The notes under the pieces were generated by a model. It was not told where the DNA came from and did no database searches. It saw only the letters and a program-made list of their open reading frames with translations. Shown in pieces: positions 1-8,507 of a stretch of 64,000 bases of DNA; the first letter of the stretch is position 1, and each line of letters opens with the position of its first letter. The DNA comes from Cerrena zonata. Its lineage: Eukaryota > Basidiomycota > Agaricomycetes > Polyporales > Cerrenaceae. Where the stretch lies: positions 186,001 to 250,000 of the forward strand of contig JASBNA010000052.1 in NCBI GenBank assembly GCA_038087015.1, given 5' to 3'. A program made the position numbers and the translations under genes.

Positions 1-1
1 A

Positions 2-649
2 GAAAAATTGAATCCAGCAGAAGTTTTCAACCAAATCATGGTGGAATATCCTTATGTTGAATGTACCGATTCATCAGTTTTGGGAATGACATATTTTGCA
101 AAAAATTATCCACATTATAGAAGTGATGAAATTAAATTTGCTATTGATGACGCAATTAATTATATTATCAAAGCACAAAATTCAGTTGATGGCAGTTGGT
201 ATGGCTCATGGGGGGTTTGTTTTACTTATGCTTCAATGTTTGCCTTAGAAGCCCTTAATACTGTTGGATTGAGTTACTTGAATTCGGAAACAGTCAGAAA
301 AGGTTGTGATTTTCTTATTTCAAAACAAAGACCCGACGGTGGATGGTCAGAATCAATGAAATCTTGTGAAACTCATACATATATACCTACTGAAAAATCC
401 TTGTTGGTTCAAACAGCTTGGGCTACAATTGGATTAATTCTTTCTGATTATCCAAATAAAGAACCAATTAAGAGAGCCATCAAACTTATCATGGAACGCC
501 AATTACCTACCGGTGAATGGAAATTCGAAGACGTGGAAGGGGTGTTTAATCATAGTTGTGCTATCGAATATCCATCATACAAATTCTTATTCCCAATAAA
601 AGCCTTAGGTTTGTATAGAAAAAGATATGGTGATGAACCAATCATATAG
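2..649 (+). CDS. ERG7: Lanosterol synthase (oxidosqualene cyclase), C-terminal part, 5' end outside window
   Basis: Cyclises 2,3-oxidosqualene to lanosterol in ergosterol synthesis, on ER/lipid-droplet membranes. The reading frame is open from base 2 and runs to TAG at 647-649, giving about 215 residues, roughly the last 30% of a family protein usually near 730 residues. Visible are the QW-type repeats typical of triterpene cyclases (KAQNSVDGSWYGSWGVC, SKQRPDGGW, ERQLPTGEW) and the conserved C-terminal stretch with NHSCAIEYPSYKFLFPIKAL. The catalytic DCTAE-type motif would lie upstream, outside the window. No in-frame break is seen. The identification is strong; only the start is missing. Confidence 0.95.
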   Translation, partial: EKLNPAEVFNQIMVEYPYVECTDSSVLGMTYFAKNYPHYRSDEIKFAIDDAINYIIKAQNSVDGSWYGSWGVCFTYASMFALEALNTVGLSYLNSETVRKGCDFLISKQRPDGGWSESMKSCETHTYIPTEKSLLVQTAWATIGLILSDYPNKEPIKRAIKLIMERQLPTGEWKFEDVEGVFNHSCAIEYPSYKFLFPIKALGLYRKRYGDEPII

Positions 650-1574
650 ATGTTTTCTATCAGTCCCGTGGTGGGCAAATTTGACATCTTCATTTCCCGG
701 CAAGGTGTATATATCTTCAATATTTTACGATCTGTGCATATTTGATCATCATTTCTCTGCAATGTAATTCCAAACGTATAAATTTTTGTAGCTGGAGGGC
801 CTTGCATGACTTGACACTTTAATGCCCGGCGTTCCGGCTTATTACCTAAAACGTGGTGCAAGTTTGGATGTTGCTTTCCACCAAAAAAAAAAAAAGATAG
901 AGAAGGCAAAACGCTGCACATGAATCCCGGTTTTCAAATACCGGCCAATTAAATTGATGTCTATAAGCCTTGTAAAACCTTTACATGATTAATAGGAGCT
1001 TGCTAGAAGTGAAAAGTTTAATTGGGTGATACAAGACAAAAATGACTTTTGAATACGAAGAAAAATGACAAAGATATTTCTCTTAAGAGTTCTAAAACCT
1101 TAGGAACTTTATTCTTAGATAATTCCTGATGAAAAACTATCGGTCCGGAAATTCAGTCAGAGAACTCCCGCTAATGTGCCTTGTTACGCCCTCCGGTGAC
1201 TTCTTCTCCTAATTTTCAAATAATTTACTGAAGGTCATACAGAAATATGAAAAATAAAATATGTCTGCTGGATGCTGGAGCTGTTAAAAATAGGGCCATG
1301 TTTAAACAACTGTAAGCGATTTTTTCTTAAAACGAAAAGGAGACAATAAAATAATTAAATTAAAGCAGAAAAGTCAAAAATGCAGTTGAAATTAATGCAG
1401 CCTTGAATTTCAAACACCGAAATTGGGTCACCGCCTGACACATATACATATTTGGATGTACGTTTTTGGTATAAATATAGAAAGATTTCCTTTTTTTTAA
1501 CCGTATTCTGATCTTTTCTCTTCATTTTGATAATTTACTCTTATACACTTATATAATCTTATAATATTAATTAA
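650..1574. other. Intergenic region with a TATA box for the downstream gene
   Basis: 925 bp between ERG7 and the His/Pro-rich gene. I see no conserved coding sequence; the reverse-strand open frame at 550-921 overlaps the ERG7 end and reads through a poly-A tract, so it is a shadow. A good TATA box (tataaatat) lies at 1470-1478, about 100 bp before the ATG at 1575, followed by a T-rich stretch, as expected for a regulated yeast promoter. The rest holds nothing I recognise. Confidence 0.5.
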
Positions 1575-2582
1575 ATGGTTGGTTCTAGAAACATGGATTC
1601 CGAGTTACCTTTATATCATTCAATTCCATCTGTTGCGGAAGATCAAAAGACAGATAATGATGAAACACATCAAGAATTAAGCTCTTCAGATACCGAAGAG
1701 TTTGATACTGAGAAAATAACAGAATCCACTTCTGAAGAGACAGGTTCTGGTGACTCAGAAAACTCCTATGGGTATGGGGCTGGCTACCAATTTTATACTC
1801 CTCCTCCTCCTCCACATCATTTCCAATTCCATAGTGAAGGATATCAAAATGCACCTTATCGCCATCTTCACTCTCGTGGCCACGGCGGTAAGGGATTGTC
1901 CAATTCCGAACATTTCAAGGGACATTTCCATCCTCCTCCTCCTCCTCCTCCTCCTCAGCACCGTACTGGTTCTTTTGGTGCACCTCCTCCACCCCATCAT
2001 AGGTTTGGTGTTTATGGTTTAGCACCTCCTCCTCCTCCTCCTCCTCATCATCATCATCATCATCATTTTCTTCATCGTCATCATGACATGGACTTACCTT
2101 ACTTCCATGGTAAGAATTCAAGAAAAGATGGAGAAAAATATAAAAAGATATTATCGGCTGCCGTTATTGTCTTCGTAACTTACGGGGTTTTCTCTTCTGG
2201 TAGAGCTTACGAATCTCATTTAATTAAGATGGACATGGATGCTTTTGGCCACCATTCTAAACATGGGTTCAAACCCCATCACTTCAATCCTCATCACGCA
2301 AGACCTCATAATTTACCTCCTCCTCCTCCTCCTTGCGACTTGGAGCTCCAAACTGAAGATATCAAACTTGAACATAATGAAGATGTTTCAAATGGAAGGA
2401 AGGGAAAACACCATAAAGGTAAGGGCCATAAAAATGAAAATTTTAAAGGCCACCATAAAGGTGAAGCTCCACCTGGCGAAAAAGATGCTGACCGCCCTCC
2501 ATTCCCCTTGGAAGATGAGCATCCATCTGAACCTTCTCAGCCTGAACCATCAGCTGCTTCTGCTGCTAGAGAATTGATTTGA
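1575..2582 (+). CDS. Unrecognised His/Pro-rich single-span membrane protein
   Basis: 335 residues; I do not recognise the family. The order is: an acidic Ser/Thr/Glu-rich N-terminus (about 20-65), a central region of poly-Pro blocks alternating with His-rich blocks (about 75-170, including eight prolines in a row and a His7 run), one hydrophobic segment (about 191-205, ILSAAVIVFVTYGVF), then a second His/Pro/Lys/Gly-rich region to the end. There is no N-terminal signal peptide, so a signal-anchored (type II) membrane protein is likely, with His-rich tails on both sides. His clusters suggest metal binding, but this is inference. The Pro and His runs are encoded by CCT and CAT trinucleotide arrays that may vary in length between strains. 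The TATA box upstream argues for a real, regulated gene. Confidence 0.7.
   Translation: MVGSRNMDSELPLYHSIPSVAEDQKTDNDETHQELSSSDTEEFDTEKITESTSEETGSGDSENSYGYGAGYQFYTPPPPPHHFQFHSEGYQNAPYRHLHSRGHGGKGLSNSEHFKGHFHPPPPPPPPQHRTGSFGAPPPPHHRFGVYGLAPPPPPPPHHHHHHHFLHRHHDMDLPYFHGKNSRKDGEKYKKILSAAVIVFVTYGVFSSGRAYESHLIKMDMDAFGHHSKHGFKPHHFNPHHARPHNLPPPPPPCDLELQTEDIKLEHNEDVSNGRKGKHHKGKGHKNENFKGHHKGEAPPGEKDADRPPFPLEDEHPSEPSQPEPSAASAARELI
2025..2067 (+). repeat. In-frame trinucleotide repeats (CCT)n then (CAT)n
   Basis: A CCT array (2025-2045) passes directly into a CAT array (2046-2067), encoding the poly-Pro and poly-His runs of the membrane protein. Another CCT array lies at 1932-1955. Coding microsatellites like these keep frame when they gain or lose units. 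Confidence 0.9.
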
Positions 2583-2885
2583 ATTCCACCATAAGTTTTT
2601 GATTATGATAGTTTTTCTATGTCTGGGCTGCTTTTTTATTGCTTTGATTTTTTTTTTTGTTTTTTTTTGATTCTTTATTAATGATTATCAGTGTATGTGT
2701 TTTGTCGTTATCTCCTCGTTTCGTTTTTATATAATTTATGTGTATGGTTCAATATAGTTTGTTTTCCCCTATTTCATTTAAGTTTAAGTAAGATATCAAG
2801 TCTACTACAGAGAGTTCTAATAAATCATGATTTTTCATAAATGCTAGGTCTAAAGGTATGTAGAAATATGTTGCGAAAAAAAAAC

Positions 2886-4889
2886 TTACTCAAATCTCGG
2901 TTCTAATATTAAGCTACCTTGAGCAACTTTAGAATGGCCCAATTTTAAGTCAAATACTAAGTTACCTCTGACAAAAGTTTGTCTGACTTTACCTTTGAAT
3001 TTCATACCATCATAAGCGGTTAATTTATTTTTGAAGAAAGTCTCATCATTAACAATTATGTATTCACATTCATCATCGAAGATCAAGAAATCTGCATCAT
3101 AGCCAACATCGATTTTACCCTTTTTATGGCTTAAACCAACTTGTTTTGCAGTATTCCAAGAACACCATTTACTGATTTCTTTTATTGTGATTGGAGGGGA
3201 TAATTTTGATCCTTCAGTGAATAAGATTGGCAAACCAAAACCGACTGAAGAAATACCACCCCATGCTGAGAAGAAATCACCTTTTTCTAAACCTTTTAAA
3301 TCTGGAGTACAAGGGGAATGGTCAGAAACAACGGTTGTAATGATATCGTCTCTTAATGCTTTCCATAATAATTTACGATTCTCGTCGGTTCTAATTGGTG
3401 GACAGCATTTAAAATGAGTATGACAATTGTTGATTTTTTCAGCAGTTAATGATAAATAATGGAAACAGGTTTCAGCACTAATTGGTAAGTTTTGAGATTT
3501 AGCTGCTCTTATTAATGGGATGGCTTCATAAGTTGCTAAATGGACTATATGTAATGGGATATTGGGGAATTTTGTTGAGCAGTTGATAATTTCTGCAATC
3601 GCAGTGGTTTCAAAATTATCGGGACGTGAAGCTAAAAATGATGCATAAGAAGTTGGGTCAATATTTTCTAATAAGGAATTATCCTGTTGGGCTAAGGACA
3701 ATGGAGTCTTTTGATGATCATGAGTTAATTTTTTAGTATCGAAATCGAAAGTTTTAGCCAAGGGACTTGTGAGTTCGTTTTCTTTTTGTTTTTTCAAATA
3801 TTCATCATGATTTGGATTTGCTAATCTAGCATATTTACCAAATTGTGGTTCAGAACCGGCTAAATAAGGAGATTTTGCCAATGCTTTTGCTTGTTCATCG
3901 GTCAAATTAGAGTCATCAATTTTACGATTAGGTAAAATATTATTTTTATCAGAATGGGGGTGCTTTGCTAATAAGTTAAGGACTGGTTTAGGTGCACGAT
4001 TGATAAAAGAAGCAGACATACCCAAATCGATATCATCGATTTCTTCTGCCAACCCATTCAAACTGCTTCCTTTTGAAATTGCCATTGGTTTTTGGGTTGA
4101 ATGGCCATTTGATACTCCGTTTGATACCCCGTTTGATCCACCGTTTGAAACGCCATTTGAAACCCCATTAGAATACTCTTCGTCTGACTCGTCATCAGAA
4201 ATCACGAATTGAGCATGACGTTCATTTGCAATTAACTTTGGCGTCTTATTACCAATCTGTTCTACTAATAAAGCATGGACATTATCGACATGAGGTTGCA
4301 TTTCAGCATGGAACATAAGTAAAGTTTTTTTATTTGCAACCTTCTGCATTGCCTTACGAATATATTTTGGAGTAATTGCCGGGAACTCATCTACACCACT
4401 ATCGATTAAAAACCCTTTAAAACCACGAACCCCCATTGAAATCAAAGGATTCAAATCATTCAAATTAGTGGGAATCAAACCACCCCAAAACCCAACATCA
4501 ACCCAGGTTTTACCCTTTGCAGCATCAATTTTTAAATTGAAGTTAGCAACGGTTGTTGTTGGAGGTATAGCATTAAGAGGCATATCAATTACCGTGGTGA
4601 CACCCCCGGAAGCTGCTGCTTGAGTCCCCGTAGCAAAGCCTTCCCACTCGGTACGGCCAGGTTCATTAAGATGAACGTGGGCATCAACCAACCCTGGCAT
4701 TATTATATATGGAGAAACGTCCCGATAATCATTGGGGGAAATATCAAATGTTTTCAAAATCTCATCTTTACTATCCAAGATCCGATGTTCTATATGTAAA
4801 ACCTTTCCCGTTTGTATCGAGTAGATTATAGTAGCTGGAATAAGCTCTTCTTGTATAAGAACTCTTGAAGACGATAAAGCACGACTCAT
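2886..4889 (-). CDS. DAL1: Allantoinase with a long internal insertion
   Basis: Cytosolic zinc amidohydrolase that opens allantoin to allantoate in purine-derived nitrogen use. 667 residues from the ATG at 4889 (a GTG two codons upstream is not a plausible start). Metal-site motifs are present: GLVDAHVHLNEPGRTEWEGF near residue 70, GFKGFLIDSGVDEFP (candidate carboxylated Lys), LLMFHAEM, LHIVHLAT and VVSDHSPC. Family members are usually near 460 residues. The excess lies between the LLMFHAEM and LHIVHLAT motifs as a low-complexity insert that includes a repeated NGVS/NGGS tetrapeptide run (coded at about 4100-4170). The catalytic motifs flank the insert intact, so the enzyme is probably active. 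GATAAG sites upstream fit nitrogen catabolite control. Confidence 0.93.
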   Translation of the reverse strand: MSRALSSSRVLIQEELIPATIIYSIQTGKVLHIEHRILDSKDEILKTFDISPNDYRDVSPYIIMPGLVDAHVHLNEPGRTEWEGFATGTQAAASGGVTTVIDMPLNAIPPTTTVANFNLKIDAAKGKTWVDVGFWGGLIPTNLNDLNPLISMGVRGFKGFLIDSGVDEFPAITPKYIRKAMQKVANKKTLLMFHAEMQPHVDNVHALLVEQIGNKTPKLIANERHAQFVISDDESDEEYSNGVSNGVSNGGSNGVSNGVSNGHSTQKPMAISKGSSLNGLAEEIDDIDLGMSASFINRAPKPVLNLLAKHPHSDKNNILPNRKIDDSNLTDEQAKALAKSPYLAGSEPQFGKYARLANPNHDEYLKKQKENELTSPLAKTFDFDTKKLTHDHQKTPLSLAQQDNSLLENIDPTSYASFLASRPDNFETTAIAEIINCSTKFPNIPLHIVHLATYEAIPLIRAAKSQNLPISAETCFHYLSLTAEKINNCHTHFKCCPPIRTDENRKLLWKALRDDIITTVVSDHSPCTPDLKGLEKGDFFSAWGGISSVGFGLPILFTEGSKLSPPITIKEISKWCSWNTAKQVGLSHKKGKIDVGYDADFLIFDDECEYIIVNDETFFKNKLTAYDGMKFKGKVRQTFVRGNLVFDLKLGHSKVAQGSLILEPRFE

Positions 4890-5549
4890 TAGCACAATTT
4901 AAATATACAAAATGTAAATAGATAAAGAAGAAAGATAAGCAGAAAGGTTGAAATTTAAATTAAAACTAAAATATCTCAAATCAGATCGGGGAAAACTGGA
5001 GTAAAAGAAACTGTACAACGTTACAAAAACTCCGAATCAAATTTCATTGGATCACAAGTAGTTGAATTCTATTGATAAAGTACCATCTTTTGATTTTAAC
5101 AGCATTTTTTGCGCTCTACTGATAAGCTTTTACTACACGGGACTTGGTCCCCGATCCTATTTGAACGCCGGTGCCCGAACAACATATCCATTTTTCGTTC
5201 TGTCCTGCTTTAGTTGGCTATTCGCTGGTGCTACTCTCTCATTGATGCTATGAGCCTGACCTTCTGACTGTCTCCGATGGAGCTTTCAGCTCAGAAAACG
5301 GAATATTCCGGCGTTTTGAAAACCTCATCTCGATTCATGGGCGGTGGACACACGACCTCCCATACAAAAGTAAAAAAACTGGGTCAAAAAAGGCCAAAAA
5401 AGGCCATAAAAAGAAAAGACGAACACCTGAAGCGGTGCGATTGTTTGATCGAGGTGCCGGTTCGACCTTGCAGGGAGCTTTCGACCTTGCGTCGTTACAT
5501 CATTACATTAAATTAGGAAAAGGTGTTAGATATACTCTATGTAGAGAGG
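4890..5549 (-). promoter_or_regulatory. DAL1 upstream region with GATA-factor sites
   Basis: 660 bp between the DAL1 start and the ETR1 end. GATAAG occurs at 4934-4939 and 5121-5126, with GATAAA at 4921 and 5074. In yeasts, Gln3/Gat1-type GATA factors use clustered GATAAG sites to activate allantoin genes under poor nitrogen; that they work here is inference. The part from about 5130 to 5500 is less AT-rich and contains an 11-bp direct repeat (ttcgaccttgc at 5461 and 5480); no gene is seen in it. Confidence 0.55.
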
Positions 5550-6704
5550 TTAGTGGAAGGTAATGAGTTGCTTACCGTTTTTAGAGTTTTCGATACCGTC
5601 GATGAATAATTGGTTCAATTGTTTTTCACCGGTGAATTTTGATTCTACTGAAGGAGCATCTTTTAACAAACCTTCTTCGTACCATTGGACGACTTTATCC
5701 AAGGTAGATCTTTTCAAGTTGAAATCATTTTTAGTCAAAGCAGTGACCCAGAAACCAGCACTGGTGATGTTTTTGAAAATATGTAAAGAGGTTGGTAAAG
5801 TAACTGGCTGTTTTGACATACCACCATAAGTTAACATTAAACCATTTGGATTTAATTTTCTTGCAACTGCAGCAGAGCTTTTACCTCCAACACAGTTTAA
5901 TGCTAATTTGATTTCACCAGAGGTATCCTTAACCCAAGATTTGACGGTAGCACCAAATTCTTTCAGGTTATTATCTTCATCAGTGATAACTTGAGTTGCA
6001 CCCAAATCTTTCAATTCTTTCACTAATTGATCTAAATTATCACGGTTTCTGACCACTGATAATGAGTTGTAACCTTGAATCTTAGCAATTTGAATTGCGT
6101 ATTTCCCAACGGCAGAATTACCACCATTTTGGATAAACCAATCTTTACCAGGCTGTAATTTTACGTAATGGTTTAACATTAAGTAAGCAGTCAATGGATT
6201 GATAGAAATTGTAGCACCCTGGTTAATAGTTAATCCATTTGGTTTACCATTAGCCTTGGATTGTTCAGGGTTTGGCAATGGAGTCATGTCTTCCTCTTTA
6301 CATAAAGCATGGGTTCTCCATGTACCAAAGTTAACCTGGGATGGGATACACCAATCGCCAACTTTGAAATTCTTAACATTTGAACCAACTTTAAGCACTT
6401 CAAACAATCCTTCATTACCCCCAACGGCAGAAGGCTCTTCGGTTCCCAAGATTGTGGTTTTCTCTGGTTGGGAAGGGTAAACCCCTTGAACTTGATTGAT
6501 ATCCGATGGATTAATTGGTGCTCCTAAAGTCTTGACTATAATTGAGTCGGATTCAACATTGGAATCATCAATTTCATAACTATGATTCTTTAATACTTCA
6601 GATGGGTCTCCGTGTTTGGAAAATATAACGGCTTGCGAGGTAAGCATTCTCAATTGGCCAATTGATATCTTGTTCAAGGATCTGGCACTTTTAGCTAAAA
6701 ACAT
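5550..6704 (-). CDS. ETR1: Mitochondrial 2-enoyl thioester reductase
   Basis: NADPH-dependent enoyl-ACP/CoA reductase, last step of mitochondrial type II fatty acid synthesis, needed for lipoate and respiration. 384 residues, matching the Candida Etr1 size. The N-terminus is basic and Ser/Leu-rich (MFLAKSARSLNKIS), consistent with a presequence. Diagnostic blocks are INPSDINQVQGVYPSQP (containing the catalytic Tyr of the family), GNEGLFEV, NFGTWRTHAL, LTINQGATISINPLTAYLML, the nucleotide-binding stretch FIQNGGNSAVGKYAIQIAK and LALNCVGGKSS, and the C-terminal NGKQLITFH. The start is the first ATG after the upstream region. No lesions seen. Confidence 0.95.
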   Translation of the reverse strand: MFLAKSARSLNKISIGQLRMLTSQAVIFSKHGDPSEVLKNHSYEIDDSNVESDSIIVKTLGAPINPSDINQVQGVYPSQPEKTTILGTEEPSAVGGNEGLFEVLKVGSNVKNFKVGDWCIPSQVNFGTWRTHALCKEEDMTPLPNPEQSKANGKPNGLTINQGATISINPLTAYLMLNHYVKLQPGKDWFIQNGGNSAVGKYAIQIAKIQGYNSLSVVRNRDNLDQLVKELKDLGATQVITDEDNNLKEFGATVKSWVKDTSGEIKLALNCVGGKSSAAVARKLNPNGLMLTYGGMSKQPVTLPTSLHIFKNITSAGFWVTALTKNDFNLKRSTLDKVVQWYEEGLLKDAPSVESKFTGEKQLNQLFIDGIENSKNGKQLITFH

Positions 6705-6969
6705 TCTTGATTTATGGGATTACTAATAATTGGTGGGGAGGAGGTTATCTTTTTTTTTTCAAATTTTCAATACTAGGAGAAAAAAATTAAGAGAAAAAAT
6801 CATTTATTACTATTAAAGCAAAGCAACTCCGAATATCCAATTGATTGGGTCTTGTTGCTTGATTATCCCCGGTAATGCGAACTGGTGAGGGGATATGGGT
6901 TGCAAATACCGAATCCTACGATATCGAGTGTTACCATCTATAAAAACGTTCAATTGATAGAAACCTATT

Positions 6970-7599
6970 CTAATCTTTCTTCTCTTGTTTCAATTGTTGA
7001 GCCTTTTTGACCTTGATGTTTTGGAGAGTTCCAATTATGAAGTAGACAAAGTTAAAAAATACCACCCAGAGTTCTGGATCAATGAAATTCTGTGCAATTG
7101 TTAATGACACTAAAGATGTCATGACTGAAGTTTTCAATATGGTGAAGTAACTTTGTTTCAATCCTTGTTTAACTACCAAGGGTATCTTTTTGATATCTTG
7201 ACTCCAAGTTTCGTAATTATTAATGATCGATAACCAGCTAACGTAGATCGCTCCCAATGCTGGGGTTACAGTTGACAAGGAAGTTAAGATTTGGCCAATC
7301 TTCTTTGTCTTTGATAAATTTGGTCCCTTGAATATCTTATTGATGAACCCATACATAACATGAGATATTGGAGTAACAATTAAACTCCCATACACTATCA
7401 TGGTGAGGATCTTGGGACTGAAAACATGTTTCAACTGTATTGTACGATTTCTTATCGTGATTTTTTGGGTCTTTATGTCTTTGGTTACTAGCGAAGCTAT
7501 GGATTCATTGAGTGCGGCAAGTATACCAGCAGTGATTGATTTAGTTAAAAGCGGATATCTTGAAAGGTACTTTAAGTACTCGTCATTGAGTCGGGCCAT
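6970..7599 (-). CDS. Mpv17/PMP22-family membrane protein, probably peroxisomal
   Basis: 209 residues with about four hydrophobic spans. The C-terminal signature PELWVVFFNFVYFIIGTLQN followed by a basic tail matches the Mpv17/PMP22 family consensus (W-x2-FN-F-x-G-x3-N). The N-terminal YPLLTKSITAGIL also fits the family (YPL-x-T-x2-TAG). Members sit in the peroxisomal or inner mitochondrial membrane and are proposed channels or stress-related proteins. No presequence is evident, so peroxisomal location is favoured over a Sym1-type mitochondrial role, but this is inference. The basic C-terminal tail (KVKKAQQLKQEKKD) lacks a PTS1 signal, as expected for a membrane protein. Confidence 0.75.
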   Translation of the reverse strand: MARLNDEYLKYLSRYPLLTKSITAGILAALNESIASLVTKDIKTQKITIRNRTIQLKHVFSPKILTMIVYGSLIVTPISHVMYGFINKIFKGPNLSKTKKIGQILTSLSTVTPALGAIYVSWLSIINNYETWSQDIKKIPLVVKQGLKQSYFTILKTSVMTSLVSLTIAQNFIDPELWVVFFNFVYFIIGTLQNIKVKKAQQLKQEKKD

Positions 7600-8507
7600 T
7601 CTTGTTTGTAAGACTACTTGGAAGTTGAAGACTTTGAAGACTTTAGGATGGTTTTATACTAGAGGCGATTCCGCCTATGTCAAAAAAAAATAGCCTGGGA
7701 TTGACATTCCTATTACGGAGTTGAGCGAAATATCTCGATAAGGATCTTGGTGATTGGATCCTAGTGTAACTACATCTTACAAGTCAAATCGTATATGAAG
7801 AATCACCTAAGACAAGCCAATATGTTCTTGTATGTCGTAGAATATTTCGAAGATTAATTACGTAGGTTTGCTAACTAAGGTTTAAAATGACCGGAAACTG
7901 ATGTTTACCGGAAATTGATGTTTACAAGTCAAATACTATGACTGCTTGCTTGCTAGTGAAAGCTTTCCACGAGAACCCATTCAATCAGAGCCTATTATAG
8001 GAATCATAGTTGTTGCTAGCTCGCAAGGGCTTGTTGTAGACTTACAGTAGGTCTCATTTTTGCTGGAATATTGAGCAAAAATTGCAAAAAATCTTACTAA
8101 TCTGTCTAAAACATACGACAAACTTGGGTGAAATGCTAGAGATTACCGAAGGCAATAAGCAATAGGTCGGAAGATACCCATAACAGAAGGATCTACAGAT
8201 CTTCGTATCCTTATTCTATAATTAGATATATAGCACTTTACTTTGCTCTCTTTTCTTTTGCTACGATTGCCTCAGCTGTTTCATTCAGCTGAGTTAGCGA
8301 CAGGGACCAAGAATAAGACCGGATTCTATGGGACAAACTAACATTGTTGGATATGGGTTTCCCCAGGGTTCCCCCAAATACCTAGTCATCTAAAAAAATC
8401 GCAGTTTTTTGCAGTTTTACTTTCCATATTGTGTATCATTACATTTATTAACTTATAAAAGAAGGGGAAGTACGACAAGAAAAAGAGATACTATCACAAG
8501 ATTGTGA
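7600..8507. other. Intergenic region with a short tandem repeat
   Basis: 908 bp between the Mpv17-family gene start and the 3' end of the next gene, both on the minus strand. It contains a two-unit, 17-bp tandem repeat (accggaaa[c/t]tgatgttt) at 7890-7906 and 7907-7923. The repeats carry CGG half-sites, which could be zinc-cluster factor sites, but this is a guess. I see no gene in this interval. Confidence 0.5.

Noticed and set aside
1750..2121. Poly-Leu, poly-Arg and poly-Glu frames inside the His/Pro-rich gene
   Set aside because: They are other-frame readings of the CCT/CAT triplet arrays.
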